A stretch of DNA of 64,000 nucleotides from Streptosporangium violaceochromogenes (GTDB taxonomy: Bacteria > Actinomycetota > Actinomycetes > Streptosporangiales > Streptosporangiaceae), in contig NZ_BNBB01000024.1 in NCBI RefSeq assembly GCF_014654615.1, positions 1-64,000 on the forward strand, in the 5' to 3' direction. The notes beneath the pieces were generated by a model, which searched no databases, was not told the DNA's origin, and saw nothing but the letters and a program-made list of their open reading frames with translations. Within the stretch, counting starts at the first letter, position 1, and each line of letters opens with the position of its first letter. Position numbers and translations under genes: made by a program. Below are positions 8,572 through 16,826 of the stretch, piece by piece.

Positions 8572-10638
8572 ATGGCTCAGGGCGAACTGCGGGTTTTGGG
8601 CGCGTGTCCACTGGACTGCCCGGACACCTGCTCGTGGGTGGTGACCGTCAAGGACGGCCGGGCGGTCACGATGCGTGGCAACCCCGACCACCCCTACACC
8701 CGGGGCGCCCTGTGCGTGAAGGTCAACCGCTATCTGGAGCACACCCGCGCCGGCGACCGCGTCCTCCACCCGATGCGGCGCACCGGCCCCAAGGGGTCCG
8801 GCCGGTTCGAGCGGATCGGCTGGGACGAGGCCCTGGAGGAGATCTCCGTACGGCTGCGCCGCATCGTGGACGAGCACGGCGGCCAGGCGATCTGGCCCTA
8901 CATGGGCACCGGGACGCTGGGGTACATCCAGGGCTCCGAGGGCGAAGCGGGCCGCCGGTTCTGGAACGTCCTGGGCGCCTCCCGGCACTTCCTGAACATC
9001 TGCTCCACCGCGGGGAACGTCGGGCTGGAGCGCACCTACGGCACACCCGCCGGGATGGACCCCGAGACGTTCGCGGCGTCCAGGCTGATCCTGCTGTGGG
9101 GCACCAACACGCTGACCAGCGGCCACCACCTGTGGAGGTTCATCCAGGACGCCCGCGCCGCCGGGGCGCACGTGGTGGCGATCGACCCGATCCGCACCCG
9201 GACCGCCGAGCAGGCCGACGAGCACCTGGCGATCCTGCCGGGCACCGACGCCGCACTCGCCCTCGGGCTGATCAACGTGGTCCTGTCCGAGGGCACGGAG
9301 GACCGCGACTACATCGACCGGTACACCAGCGGCTGGGAGGACTTCCGCGCGGAGGTCCTGCGTCATCCTCCCGAGCGCGTGGCGCGGATCACCGGCCTGC
9401 CCGAGGCGGACATCCGAGCCCTGGGCATACGGCTGGCGCACACCCGGCCCACCGGTATCCGGGCCACGATGGGCATGCAGCGGCACGCCGGCGGCGGCAC
9501 CGCGATGCGCGCGATCGCCGCCATCCCCGGGGTGACGGGCGACTGGCGCCACCCGGGCGGCGGCGTGGCCTACTCCACCACCGGCCACATCCACCTGAAC
9601 ATCGACACGCGCGACGACCTGCTCGCCGAGCCGGTCCGGCGGCTCACCATGACCCGCCTGGCCGGGGAGCTGGACGAGTCGGTGAAGTGCCTCTGGGTGT
9701 ACGCGGCCAACCCGATGGGGTCCACCCCCGACCAGAACCGGATCCGCGAGAAGCTGCTGCGCGAGGACCTGTTCACGGTCGTGATGGAGCAGTTCCCGAC
9801 CGACACCGTCGACTACGCCGACATCGTGCTGCCGGCGACGATGCAGATCGAGCACACCGACCTGCACGCGGGCTACGGGCACATGTACCTGATGTGGAAC
9901 GAGCCCGCCGTCCGGCCGCCGGGTGAGTGCCTGTCCACCACCGAGACGTTCCGCCGCCTGGCCCGGCACATGGGGCTGACCGAGCCGTCCCTGTACGACT
10001 CCGACCTGGAGCTGGCCGAGCAGTTGCTCTCCTCGGGCCATCCGACGCTGGAGGGCGTCACCGTGGACCGGCTGCGCAAGGAGGGGTGGGTCCGGCTCAA
10101 CGTGCCCCGGCCGTTCGCGCCCTTCGCCGAGGGGTTCCCGACGCCCTCGGGCAGGATGGAGTTCGTCTCCGGCCCCGCCTACGTGCCGCCTCACACGGCC
10201 TCGGCCGGGGACGGGCCGTACCCCCTGGCGCTGATCACCCCCGCCCCCCACACCTTCCTCAACACCACCTTCGGCAACAACCCCGAGCTGCTGCGCCGAT
10301 CCAAGGGGCCCCGGGTGATGGTCAACCCGCGGGACGCGGCGAGCAGGGGGCTGAGCGACGGGGAGCGGGCCCGGGTGTTCAACGCGGGCGGCGCGTTCGA
10401 GGCCGTGGTGGAGATCACCGACAGGGTACGGCCCGGCGTGGTGGCCTCCCCCAAGGGGCACTGGCCCAAGCTCAGCCCCGGGGGCGCGGCGGTGAACGCC
10501 GTGGTGGAGGAGCGTGACGCCGATATGGGGCGGGGTGCCGTCTACCATGACAACCTGGTCGAGATCGCCTCTTTGGGCACGGTATCCCCGGCCGAAGAGG
10601 GCTTGTCAGGGGCGGGTCAGGGTTCGTCCCCGATGTGA
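8572..10638 (+). CDS. Molybdopterin-dependent oxidoreductase, formate dehydrogenase/DMSO reductase superfamily
   Basis: A 688-residue cytoplasmic molybdoenzyme. Near the N-terminus, the motif CPLDCPDTC with GALCVK about 30 residues later supplies the four cysteines for a 4Fe-4S cluster. The molybdopterin oxidoreductase domain follows, with GTNTLTSGHH and VAIDPIRTRTAEQAD marking MGD-binding parts. The C-terminal dinucleotide-binding domain has TFLNTTFGN and PKGHWPK. No Tat signal is present. I start it at ATG 8572 (MAQGELRVLG) because conservation begins there, although an in-frame GTG lies upstream. The substrate is unknown; relatives are often annotated as putative formate dehydrogenase or biotin-sulfoxide reductase. 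No small subunit or FdhD gene is adjacent, so its electron partner is elsewhere. Confidence 0.9.
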   Translation: MAQGELRVLGACPLDCPDTCSWVVTVKDGRAVTMRGNPDHPYTRGALCVKVNRYLEHTRAGDRVLHPMRRTGPKGSGRFERIGWDEALEEISVRLRRIVDEHGGQAIWPYMGTGTLGYIQGSEGEAGRRFWNVLGASRHFLNICSTAGNVGLERTYGTPAGMDPETFAASRLILLWGTNTLTSGHHLWRFIQDARAAGAHVVAIDPIRTRTAEQADEHLAILPGTDAALALGLINVVLSEGTEDRDYIDRYTSGWEDFRAEVLRHPPERVARITGLPEADIRALGIRLAHTRPTGIRATMGMQRHAGGGTAMRAIAAIPGVTGDWRHPGGGVAYSTTGHIHLNIDTRDDLLAEPVRRLTMTRLAGELDESVKCLWVYAANPMGSTPDQNRIREKLLREDLFTVVMEQFPTDTVDYADIVLPATMQIEHTDLHAGYGHMYLMWNEPAVRPPGECLSTTETFRRLARHMGLTEPSLYDSDLELAEQLLSSGHPTLEGVTVDRLRKEGWVRLNVPRPFAPFAEGFPTPSGRMEFVSGPAYVPPHTASAGDGPYPLALITPAPHTFLNTTFGNNPELLRRSKGPRVMVNPRDAASRGLSDGERARVFNAGGAFEAVVEITDRVRPGVVASPKGHWPKLSPGGAAVNAVVEERDADMGRGAVYHDNLVEIASLGTVSPAEEGLSGAGQGSSPM

Positions 10639-10668
10639 TCAGGGGGGTGGCAAGGGCAGTCTGAGGTC

Positions 10669-11136
10669 ATGAACGACGAACTGACTCGACGTGACGAGAT
10701 GTCCCTCGCCGGCGCCGCCCTGCGCGGGGCGCCCTGGAAGGCCGCCGCGGTGACCGGGGGAACGGTCGCCGCGGCCAGCTTCGGCCTCGGGGTCATTCTG
10801 CCGGGAAGGGCCGACCTGACCTGGGCGCTGACGGTCGGCATCGCCCTGTTCACCCTGGTCGCGGCCGTCGGCTCGATCAGCAGGCCCGACTCCGGAGACC
10901 GGGTGACGCGCCAGGCCCGCCTGTGGGCGCTGCGCCGTCCCTGGCGGTTCTCCCTCTACCCCGCGGTCGGCGCCGCGGCGCTGATGTACCCGGTGCAGCT
11001 CGTCGTCGACGACGAGGGGGTGTTCAGCGCGGCTCTGGACGCCCTTCAGGGCGGCGTCGTGGTCTACCTGATCACCGCGGTCCTGGCCCTGACGCTCAAG
11101 GGGCGGGGGCGGTCCTCGCTGCCCTACGGACGCTGA
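10669..11136 (+). CDS. Small integral membrane protein, unknown function
   Basis: A 155-residue protein that I do not recognise. Hydrophobic segments lie at about residues 25-45, 52-70, 98-115 and 128-147, so four membrane helices are likely, joined by basic loops (WALRRPWRFSLYP). The N-terminal 20 residues are polar. A TGAGG sequence sits just ahead of the ATG. It begins 30 bases after the molybdoenzyme stop on the same strand, so it could be transcribed with it. It is not a typical NarI or NrfD-type quinone-linked anchor, since no histidine pattern for haem is present. A role as partner of the molybdoenzyme is possible but unsupported. Confidence 0.65.
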   Translation: MNDELTRRDEMSLAGAALRGAPWKAAAVTGGTVAAASFGLGVILPGRADLTWALTVGIALFTLVAAVGSISRPDSGDRVTRQARLWALRRPWRFSLYPAVGAAALMYPVQLVVDDEGVFSAALDALQGGVVVYLITAVLALTLKGRGRSSLPYGR

Positions 11137-11243
11137 GCGGGCCACACCCCGGCGAGGGCCCGCCGGCCCCCGCCTCAGCACCCGCCTCAGCACCCGCCGG
11201 CACCCGCTCCTCGGTGCCCGCCCAGCGCCCCCTCGGCGCCCCC

Positions 11244-11567
11244 TCAGTGCCCGCCGCCGGCGAGGTTGAGGCCGACGACGCCGGCCAGGATGAGGAGGAT
11301 CGAGGCGATCTTGAGGAACGACGCGTCCTCCCCGAGGAGGAGGATGCCGAGGGTCGCGGTTCCGACGGCGCCGATGCCGGTCCACACGGCATAGGCCGTA
11401 CCGACCTCAAGGCTCCGCAGCGCCAGTGCGAGCAGGCCGAAGCTGAGCGCGCCGAAGACGGCGAAGCCCACGCTCGGCAGAAGGACGGAGAATCCGCGGC
11501 TCAGCTTGAGCGAGTAGGCCATCGCGACCTCGAACAGTCCGGCGACGGCGACGACGACCCAGGCCAT
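11244..11567 (-). CDS. gdx: SMR-family guanidinium exporter (Gdx/SugE)
   Basis: A 107-residue, four-helix small multidrug resistance protein. The essential membrane glutamate is Glu13 (AGLFEVAMA). The segment SLEVGTAYAVWTGIGAVG is characteristic of the SugE/Gdx branch, which exports guanidinium, rather than of the QacE/EmrE polyaromatic-cation branch. Export proceeds in exchange for protons by an antiparallel dimer. The 5' leader carries a guanidine-III riboswitch (about 11587-11628), strongly supporting guanidinium as the substrate. A GGGAG ribosome binding site lies 5 bases ahead of the ATG, close to the riboswitch 3' end. This suggests translational control through the site. The gene stands alone between the small membrane protein and a methyltransferase. 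Confidence 0.93.
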   Translation of the reverse strand: MAWVVVAVAGLFEVAMAYSLKLSRGFSVLLPSVGFAVFGALSFGLLALALRSLEVGTAYAVWTGIGAVGTATLGILLLGEDASFLKIASILLILAGVVGLNLAGGGH

Positions 11568-11586
11568 GGTGCTCCCTTTCGACGGC

Positions 11587-11628
11587 GGCGTCGTCTTTGC
11601 GTTCCGGGTACGGCGCGTCTCGTCCGGG
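11587..11628 (-). promoter_or_regulatory. Guanidine-III (ykkC-III) riboswitch
   Basis: Reading the minus strand, CCGGACGAG is followed after two bases by GCGCCGTACCCGG and then AAAGACGACGCC. From memory the Thermobifida fusca guanidine-III RNA shares CCGGACGAG and GCGCCGUACCCGG at the same spacing, and ends in a comparable ACG-containing arm. P1 pairs CCGG with CCGG. GCGCCGT can pair with the downstream ACGACGC arm (one mismatch) to form the pseudoknot. It lies about 20 bases ahead of the gdx start, so ligand binding could expose or free the ribosome binding site. Confidence 0.85.
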
Positions 11629-11646
11629 AGCGTCTCCGCTGAGGGC

Positions 11647-12492
11647 TCAACGGGGCAACGTCCGCCGTCCTGACGGTGATTCCCACCAGAGGGTGAACCA
11701 CCGGTCGCGGGGCACCGGCCACATGTCGAGCGCGACCACCGCCGCGAGAACCTCTCCGGCGCGTCCGGGGTCGAGGCAGAGGCGGCGGCAGGCGTTCTCG
11801 GCCATTTCCTCCGGTGTGTCGAAGCGGGACAGCGGCGCCAGGCGTGACGCGTGACCGACCCGGTGACCGAGCGCCTCGGCCACGGCGATCACGTCGTGCG
11901 CCGTGGGGCGCTCCGGACGGACGAGACCGTGGAAGTGTGCCCACAGGGGGGCGAGCCAGGTCATCGGGTGGCGTTCCGTGAGCTCCAGGACCACCCGGTG
12001 CCGCGCGTGCCCGGTCAGCCCGGTGAGGAAGCGGGCCAGATCCGGGACGTTGTAGACGACGTGGGCGGCGACCGCCACATCGGCCTCGGGCGTCTCAGCC
12101 GCGACGTCGGGCCATCGCCCCTTGACGGCGCGGACGCGAACGCCCAGCGTGGCGGCCCGTGCCATCAGCTCCTCAAGCATCTCGGCGGAGGTGTCCACCG
12201 CGATCAGCTCGCCCATGCTCGTGGCCAGCGGCAGCGAGGCCGCGCCGGTGCCGGCGCCGACGTCCAGCACGTCTCCTCTCTCGGGGAGCGCCTCGGCGAT
12301 CCGGTCCAGGGTCGGCCCCCGGGGGTCGGCCAGCGCGCGCTCGGTCCGCTGGGCGAAGCGTGCCGTGGAGTGCCCCCAGGGACTGACCGGGGCACCCGCC
12401 AGGATCGCGTCGGGGATGGCCCATCGCGCGAGGTCCGCACGCCACGACTCGCCCACGCGCTCGTGCGTGCGCTCGTCCATGGGGTCGTCCAT
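11647..12492 (-). CDS. Class I SAM-dependent methyltransferase
   Basis: A 281-residue methyltransferase as started here. The Rossmann motif I is DVLDVGAGTGAASLPLA, followed by the acidic end of strand beta-2 (LIAVDTSAEML) and motif post-I (RVRAVKGRWPDV). AHVVYNVPDLARFLTGL is typical of methyltransferases acting on small molecules. The substrate cannot be predicted. The start is ambiguous. ATG codons at 12492 (MDDPMDERTH) and 12480 are both plausible, and a longer frame to 12591 has a low-complexity N-terminus. The gene reads away from the fadE promoter region. The 79-base gap to gdx contains the riboswitch, so the two genes are probably separate transcripts. Confidence 0.82.
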   Translation of the reverse strand: MDDPMDERTHERVGESWRADLARWAIPDAILAGAPVSPWGHSTARFAQRTERALADPRGPTLDRIAEALPERGDVLDVGAGTGAASLPLATSMGELIAVDTSAEMLEELMARAATLGVRVRAVKGRWPDVAAETPEADVAVAAHVVYNVPDLARFLTGLTGHARHRVVLELTERHPMTWLAPLWAHFHGLVRPERPTAHDVIAVAEALGHRVGHASRLAPLSRFDTPEEMAENACRRLCLDPGRAGEVLAAVVALDMWPVPRDRWFTLWWESPSGRRTLPR

Positions 12493-12693
12493 GGGGTCGA
12501 GCCTAGAAGATCGCCGCGCCCGGATGAGCGGGGAGGCGGGGCCGGTCCCGGAGCGTGTCGCGGGTCGGGTGTCCTTCTCGTCCGAGATCACCTACCCGTG
12601 CCGGAAAGGTGCAGCCTCTAGCGGAAAGATGCGACGAACATCTGGTCGACACCGTTTCTGGTGGTTACCGGCGGGTAGCATAACGGGTAAGGT

Positions 12694-12705
12694 TACTCGT
12701 GAGTA
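12694..12705. promoter_or_regulatory. Dyad upstream of acyl-CoA dehydrogenase
   Basis: TACTC-GT-GAGTA is a 12-base dyad about 40 bases ahead of the fadE start. A TAGCAT hexamer just upstream (12676-12681) could be the -10. TetR-type regulators of fatty-acid genes bind comparable palindromes, but no such regulator is adjacent. Confidence 0.35.
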
Positions 12706-12746
12706 CGTAAAAGTTCAGGTCCCCCCGGTTTCAAGGAGCAGACCTC

Positions 12747-14609
12747 ATGGGCCACTACAAGAGCAACCTCCGTGACCTGGAGTTCAACCTCTTCGAGGTC
12801 TTCGACCGTCACAAGATCCTCGGCACCGGGCCCTTCGCCGACCTTGACCGCGACGTGGTCCGCACCCTTCTGGAGGAGGTCAACCGGCTGGCCGAAGGCG
12901 TGCTGGCCGACTCCTTCGCCGAAGGCGACCGCAACCCGCCCGTCTTCGACCCCGCCACCGGCGCGGTGACCCTCCCCGAAGGGTTCAAGAAGTCGTTCGC
13001 CGCCTGGCAGGAGGGCGGATGGACCACCCTGGGCCTGCCGACCGACCTCGGCGGCCCCGGCGTGCCGCCCAGCGTGCACTGGGCCCTGGCCGAACTGGTC
13101 CTCGGCGCCAACCCGGCGGTCTGGATGTACGGGTGCGGAGCGGCGTTCGCCTACGTGCTGCACCTGCTGGGCACCCCCGAGCAGCGGCGGTTCGCCGAGC
13201 TGGCCATCGAGCACGGGTGGGGGGCGACCATGGTGCTCACCGAGCCGGACGCCGGCTCCGACGTGGGCGCCGGCCGTACCAAGGCCGTACGGCAGGCGGA
13301 CGGCACCTGGCACATCGAGGGGGTCAAGCGGTTCATCACCAGCGCCGAGCACGACCTGACGCCCAACATCTTCCACCTGGTGCTGGCCCGCCCCGAGGGC
13401 GCCGGGTCCGGCACCAAGGGCCTGTCGATGTTCCTGGTTCCCAAGTACCACGTGGACCTGGAGACCGGGGATCTCGGCGAGCGCAACGGGGTGCGCGTGA
13501 CGAACCTGGAACACAAGATGGGGCTGAAGGTCTCCACCACGTGCGAGCTGACCTTCGGCGGCGACGGCACCCCGGCGGTGGGCACACTGGTGGGGGAGGC
13601 GCACGACGGAATCCGTCAGATGTTCATGATCATCGAGCACGCGCGGATGATGGTCGGCACCAAGGCCATCGCCACCCTGTCCACCGGCTACCTCAACGCC
13701 CTGGCGTACGCCAAGGAGCGGGTGCAGGGGGCCGACCTGAGCCGGACGGCCGACAAGGCCGCCCCTCGGGTGACGATCATGGCCCACCCGGACGTACGCC
13801 GCGAGCTGATGCTGCAGAAGGCCTACGCCGAGGGGATGCGCGCCCTGGTGGCCTACACCGCCACCTGGCAGGACACCCTGCAGCTCGCCGGCGCCGAGGA
13901 CCGCGCCGACCCGCTGGCGCACGCGATGAACGACCTGCTCCTGCCCCTGGTCAAGGGGGTCGGCTCCGAACGGTCCTACGAGATGCTCGCCCGGTCCCTG
14001 CAGACCCTGGGCGGTTCGGGCTACCTGCAGGACTATCCGATCGAGCAGTACGTGCGAGACGCCAAGATCGACTCCCTGTACGAGGGCACCACCGCCATCC
14101 AGGGCCTGGACCTGTTCTTCCGCAAGGTTCTGCGCAACCAGGGCACGGCCCTGAAGGAGCTGCTGGGGCAGATCGGCTCCTTCGCCTCCTCCGAGGCCGG
14201 CAACGGCCGCCTCAAGCAGGAGCGGGCCCTGCTGACCGAGGCCGTCGGCCACCTGCGGGCCATGGCCGACACCATGACCGGCTGGGCCGTCGCCTCCCTG
14301 GAGACCCCGAAGGAGATCTACCGCACCGGCGCCAACACCACCCGCTTCCTCCTCGCCCTCGGCGACGTCGTCCTCGGCTGGCTGCTGCTGCGCCAGGCCG
14401 AGATCGCCCTCACCGCCCTGGGCGCCGACTCCCCTGAATCGGCCGGCACCGGCAGGGCGCCGAGCGAGGCCGACACCGCCTTCTACACCGGCAAGGTCGC
14501 CGCGGCCTCCTTCTTCGCCCAGACCGTCCTGCCCCGCGTCGCCTCCGAGCGCCGCACCCTGGAGGCCACCGACCAGACCCTGATGGACCTCCCCGAAGAA
14601 GCCTTCTGA
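12747..14609 (+). CDS. Acyl-CoA dehydrogenase (FadE type, about 600 residues)
   Basis: A 620-residue FAD-dependent acyl-CoA dehydrogenase that introduces the alpha-beta double bond in the first step of beta-oxidation. The layout is an N-terminal helical extension (1-70), the usual dehydrogenase N and middle domains (VLTEPDAGSDVGAG, RFITSAEHD), and the helical C-domain. YEGTTAIQ provides the catalytic base, Glu446. A further C-terminal helical domain is present, as in the roughly 600-residue FadE5-like proteins. AAGGAGC ahead of the ATG is a good ribosome binding site. It is probably monocistronic, with a dyad in its promoter region. Chain-length preference is not readable from sequence. Family assignment is firm. 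Confidence 0.92.
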   Translation: MGHYKSNLRDLEFNLFEVFDRHKILGTGPFADLDRDVVRTLLEEVNRLAEGVLADSFAEGDRNPPVFDPATGAVTLPEGFKKSFAAWQEGGWTTLGLPTDLGGPGVPPSVHWALAELVLGANPAVWMYGCGAAFAYVLHLLGTPEQRRFAELAIEHGWGATMVLTEPDAGSDVGAGRTKAVRQADGTWHIEGVKRFITSAEHDLTPNIFHLVLARPEGAGSGTKGLSMFLVPKYHVDLETGDLGERNGVRVTNLEHKMGLKVSTTCELTFGGDGTPAVGTLVGEAHDGIRQMFMIIEHARMMVGTKAIATLSTGYLNALAYAKERVQGADLSRTADKAAPRVTIMAHPDVRRELMLQKAYAEGMRALVAYTATWQDTLQLAGAEDRADPLAHAMNDLLLPLVKGVGSERSYEMLARSLQTLGGSGYLQDYPIEQYVRDAKIDSLYEGTTAIQGLDLFFRKVLRNQGTALKELLGQIGSFASSEAGNGRLKQERALLTEAVGHLRAMADTMTGWAVASLETPKEIYRTGANTTRFLLALGDVVLGWLLLRQAEIALTALGADSPESAGTGRAPSEADTAFYTGKVAAASFFAQTVLPRVASERRTLEATDQTLMDLPEEAF

Positions 14610-14652
14610 CCCACTCCGTCCGGACCGGGGAGGGGCCGGTCCGGACGCCGCC

Positions 14653-15660
14653 TCACACGGTGACGACGATCTTGCCGCCCGGCCGGACGTCTCTCATGCA
14701 CCGGATGGCCTCGGGGACCTCGCCCAGGGGGTACGTCCCGGCGACGACCGGTGTGACCTCGCCGGACTCGACGCGCTCCCTCAGGAACCGGAGATCCTTC
14801 TCACGCCCCTCCGGCGACAGCAGCATCACCCGCAGGTTCTGGCCCACGAACGGCGACAGCGCCATCGCCCGCATCTGGCGATCCGTGCCCTGCAACCACC
14901 GCCCACCCCCTTCCCCTCCGACGAGGACGAGCGTTCCTCCAGGGGTGAGGGCACGCCGGAGGTGGGACAGCGGGCGGCCGCCCGCGGTGTCGAGGATGAG
15001 ATCGTAGCGGCGTGATCCGTCCGCGAAATCCCGGCGCGTGTGGTCGACGGCGTCGTCGGCGCCGAGCGATCGGACCAGATCCGTCTTCCCCGCGCCGCAC
15101 ACGCCGGTGACGTCGGCCCCGAACGTCTTGGCGAGCTGTACCGCGAACGTTCCCACGCCGCCGCCCGCACCGGTGATCAGCACCCTCTGCCCGGCCCGGA
15201 TCCCTCCCCTGTCGCGGAGCCCCTGCAGGGCGGTCAGCGCGGAGGTGGGAATGGCCGCCGCCTGCTCGAACGTGACGTTCACCGGCTTGGGCGCGATCCT
15301 CTCCTGCCGGGCGCACGCGTACTCGCCGAAGGAGCCGCCGCAGGTGCCGAACACCTCGTCGCCGGGCCGGAACCGGGTCACGTTCCGGCCGACCGCCTCG
15401 ACCCGTCCCGCGACGTCCGTGCCCGGAACGCGGACCTTCGGCCTGAACGGCCCCAACGCGACGCGGACCACGTACGGCAGGCCCGTGACGACATGCCAGA
15501 CGCCAGGGTCGACGCCGGCCGCGTGAACCCGTACGAGCACCTCGTCGTCCCCGGCGACCGGTCTGGGGACGACGCCGAGCTCCAGCGCGTCGGGTGAGCA
15601 GTAGGCGTCCCGGACGACCGCCCTCATCGTCGTCACGCCGCCGTGGGTGTCATCGGACAT
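14653..15660 (-). CDS. NAD(P)-dependent alcohol dehydrogenase/quinone oxidoreductase-like MDR protein
   Basis: A 335-residue medium-chain dehydrogenase/reductase without the structural or catalytic zinc cysteine pattern, like the quinone oxidoreductase group. The N-terminal GroES-like domain includes VRVHAAGVDPGVWHV and VPGTDVAGRVEAVG. The Rossmann domain has the cofactor motif ITGAGGGVGTFAVQLAK, followed by VDHTRRDF and LDTAGGRPLSHL. It should reduce quinones or activated alkenes with NADPH. The start at 15660 is chosen for its AAGGAGG site 6 bases upstream; a longer frame exists but is antisense to the next gene. The DUF4386 gene ends 53 bases upstream in the same direction. The gap carries two ATTGAGCC direct repeats. 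Confidence 0.88.
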   Translation of the reverse strand: MSDDTHGGVTTMRAVVRDAYCSPDALELGVVPRPVAGDDEVLVRVHAAGVDPGVWHVVTGLPYVVRVALGPFRPKVRVPGTDVAGRVEAVGRNVTRFRPGDEVFGTCGGSFGEYACARQERIAPKPVNVTFEQAAAIPTSALTALQGLRDRGGIRAGQRVLITGAGGGVGTFAVQLAKTFGADVTGVCGAGKTDLVRSLGADDAVDHTRRDFADGSRRYDLILDTAGGRPLSHLRRALTPGGTLVLVGGEGGGRWLQGTDRQMRAMALSPFVGQNLRVMLLSPEGREKDLRFLRERVESGEVTPVVAGTYPLGEVPEAIRCMRDVRPGGKIVVTV

Positions 15661-15673
15661 GCCTGTCCTCCTT

Positions 15674-15702
15674 ATTGAGCCAGTGGGAACCATTGAGCCG
15701 GT
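15674..15702. repeat. Pair of 11-base direct repeats in the promoter region
   Basis: ATTGAGCCAGT (15674-15684) and ATTGAGCCGGT (15692-15702) repeat at an 18-base period, immediately upstream of the ribosome binding site of the quinone reductase-like gene. This could be a regulator site; no assigned regulator matches it. Confidence 0.4.
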
Positions 15703-15713
15703 ACGAACTCGAC

Positions 15714-16460
15714 TCAGGCCGCGACGAGGACCCGCCCGTCCCGCCGTGGGGCCTTCACACCCCTCAGGAGCAGCCAGAGAAGCAAGGCCACCTCCGCGAC
15801 CGCGGCCGGCGCGACGGCGAACGGGCTCAGGGTCTCCCCCAGGTCCGGAGCCAGGAACCGGGTGAAGGTGTCCACGAGATAGCCGGCGCATCCGGCGACG
15901 AGGAGAACCCCCAGCGCGCGGGGGAACATGCGCGAGGCGTGGACGAGGTATCCCAGCGGCAGCAGCCACAGGCCGAAGAAGATCTGCGCGATGAGGTAGC
16001 CGTGGTGCTGGAGGTCGAGCATGAGCAGCACCAGCGCGTCGGACCCCCGCGCGCCGAAGGCTCCCGCGAAGGAGGCGTCGGTGGCGACGAGGAGCGCGAC
16101 GAGCTGGTGAACCAGGTTGAGGCACATGACGGCCACGGCGATCGCCACGAAGAGCACCATCATCCGGCCCGCGTTCCTGTTCACGTGCTCAAGGAGCAGG
16201 AACAGGGTCACGGCCACCAGCAGGAAGAACGTGGCCTGCACGAGGTCGGCCACGAAGCCGCCGCGGACCAGCCCGGCGTGCGCCACGACGTTCCGCGCGG
16301 TGGCGGCGGCGTCGCCGGGCACGTAGACCTTGTTGCGTGAGAAGAACTGGGCGAAGCCGCCGAGGACGGCGACGACCAGGTAGAAGAGCCCCGCGATCCT
16401 GGCGAGGCGCCGGAGCGACCGAGGTGAGCGGGCCGAGGGGGGCGGCTGGGACGGATGCAT
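15714..16460 (-). CDS. DUF4386 family integral membrane protein
   Basis: A 248-residue polytopic membrane protein. Six or more hydrophobic helices are visible, including RLARIAGLFYLVVAVLGGF near the N-terminus, VQATFFLLVAVTLFLLLEHV, and the central LQHHGYLIAQIFFGLWLLPLGYLV, which is diagnostic of the DUF4386 family. Function is unknown. GGGAGG lies 4 bases ahead of the ATG. Its 5' leader on the minus strand is made of four tandem repeats (16468-16544). The quinone reductase-like gene follows on the same strand and may be co-transcribed. Confidence 0.82.
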   Translation of the reverse strand: MHPSQPPPSARSPRSLRRLARIAGLFYLVVAVLGGFAQFFSRNKVYVPGDAAATARNVVAHAGLVRGGFVADLVQATFFLLVAVTLFLLLEHVNRNAGRMMVLFVAIAVAVMCLNLVHQLVALLVATDASFAGAFGARGSDALVLLMLDLQHHGYLIAQIFFGLWLLPLGYLVHASRMFPRALGVLLVAGCAGYLVDTFTRFLAPDLGETLSPFAVAPAAVAEVALLLWLLLRGVKAPRRDGRVLVAA

Positions 16461-16467
16461 GGTTCCT

Positions 16468-16544
16468 CCCTGATGTCGGGCCGGTGCCCTGATGTCGGGC
16501 TGGTGCCCTGATGTCGGGCTGGTGCCCTGATTTCGGGCGTGGTG
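16468..16544. repeat. Four tandem 19-20 base repeats upstream of the DUF4386 gene
   Basis: Unit CCCTGATGTCGGGCYGGTG occurs at 16468, 16487 and 16506, with a diverged fourth copy from 16525. Each unit can form a small GCCC/GGGC hairpin with a 7-base loop. The array ends 8 bases before the ATG of the DUF4386 gene, so it would form the mRNA leader or promoter. Confidence 0.75.
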
Positions 16545-16595
16545 CGTGGAGGCCGCGAGGTGGTCTTCCCCGCGCGCCGTGGGATGTCGTGGTGG

Positions 16596-16826
16596 CTAGT
16601 CCTCGGTGTCGGGGTACTGGAAGACGTCGTCCAGCGGCGCCCTGAACACTCGGGCGATCTTGAAAGCCATCTCCAGCGACGGGGAGTAGCGCCCCTGCTC
16701 GATGGCGATGACGGTCTGGCGGGTCACGCCGAGGCGGTCCGCCAGCTCCGCCTGGGTCATCTCCCCGTGCGCGAACCGGAGGGATCGGATCGAGTTGGTG
16801 ACCTTGGTGGGTTTGCCCATCGTCAC
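16596..16826 (-). CDS. Small XRE-family HTH regulator (YgzD-like)
   Basis: A 76-residue one-domain helix-turn-helix protein. MTQAELADRLGVTRQTVIA is the recognition unit and SPSLEMAFKIARVFRAPLDDVF the conserved tail of the YgzD/Cro-like group. It starts with a GTG that overlaps the stop of the upstream membrane protein gene (GTGA), so the two are translationally coupled. An in-frame ATG lies two codons further in. Such pairs of small membrane protein and HTH protein are common and usually autoregulated. The dyads at 17252-17320 are the obvious candidate operators. The downstream gene is separated by the tandem repeats and is probably independent. Confidence 0.88.
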   Translation of the reverse strand: MTMGKPTKVTNSIRSLRFAHGEMTQAELADRLGVTRQTVIAIEQGRYSPSLEMAFKIARVFRAPLDDVFQYPDTED

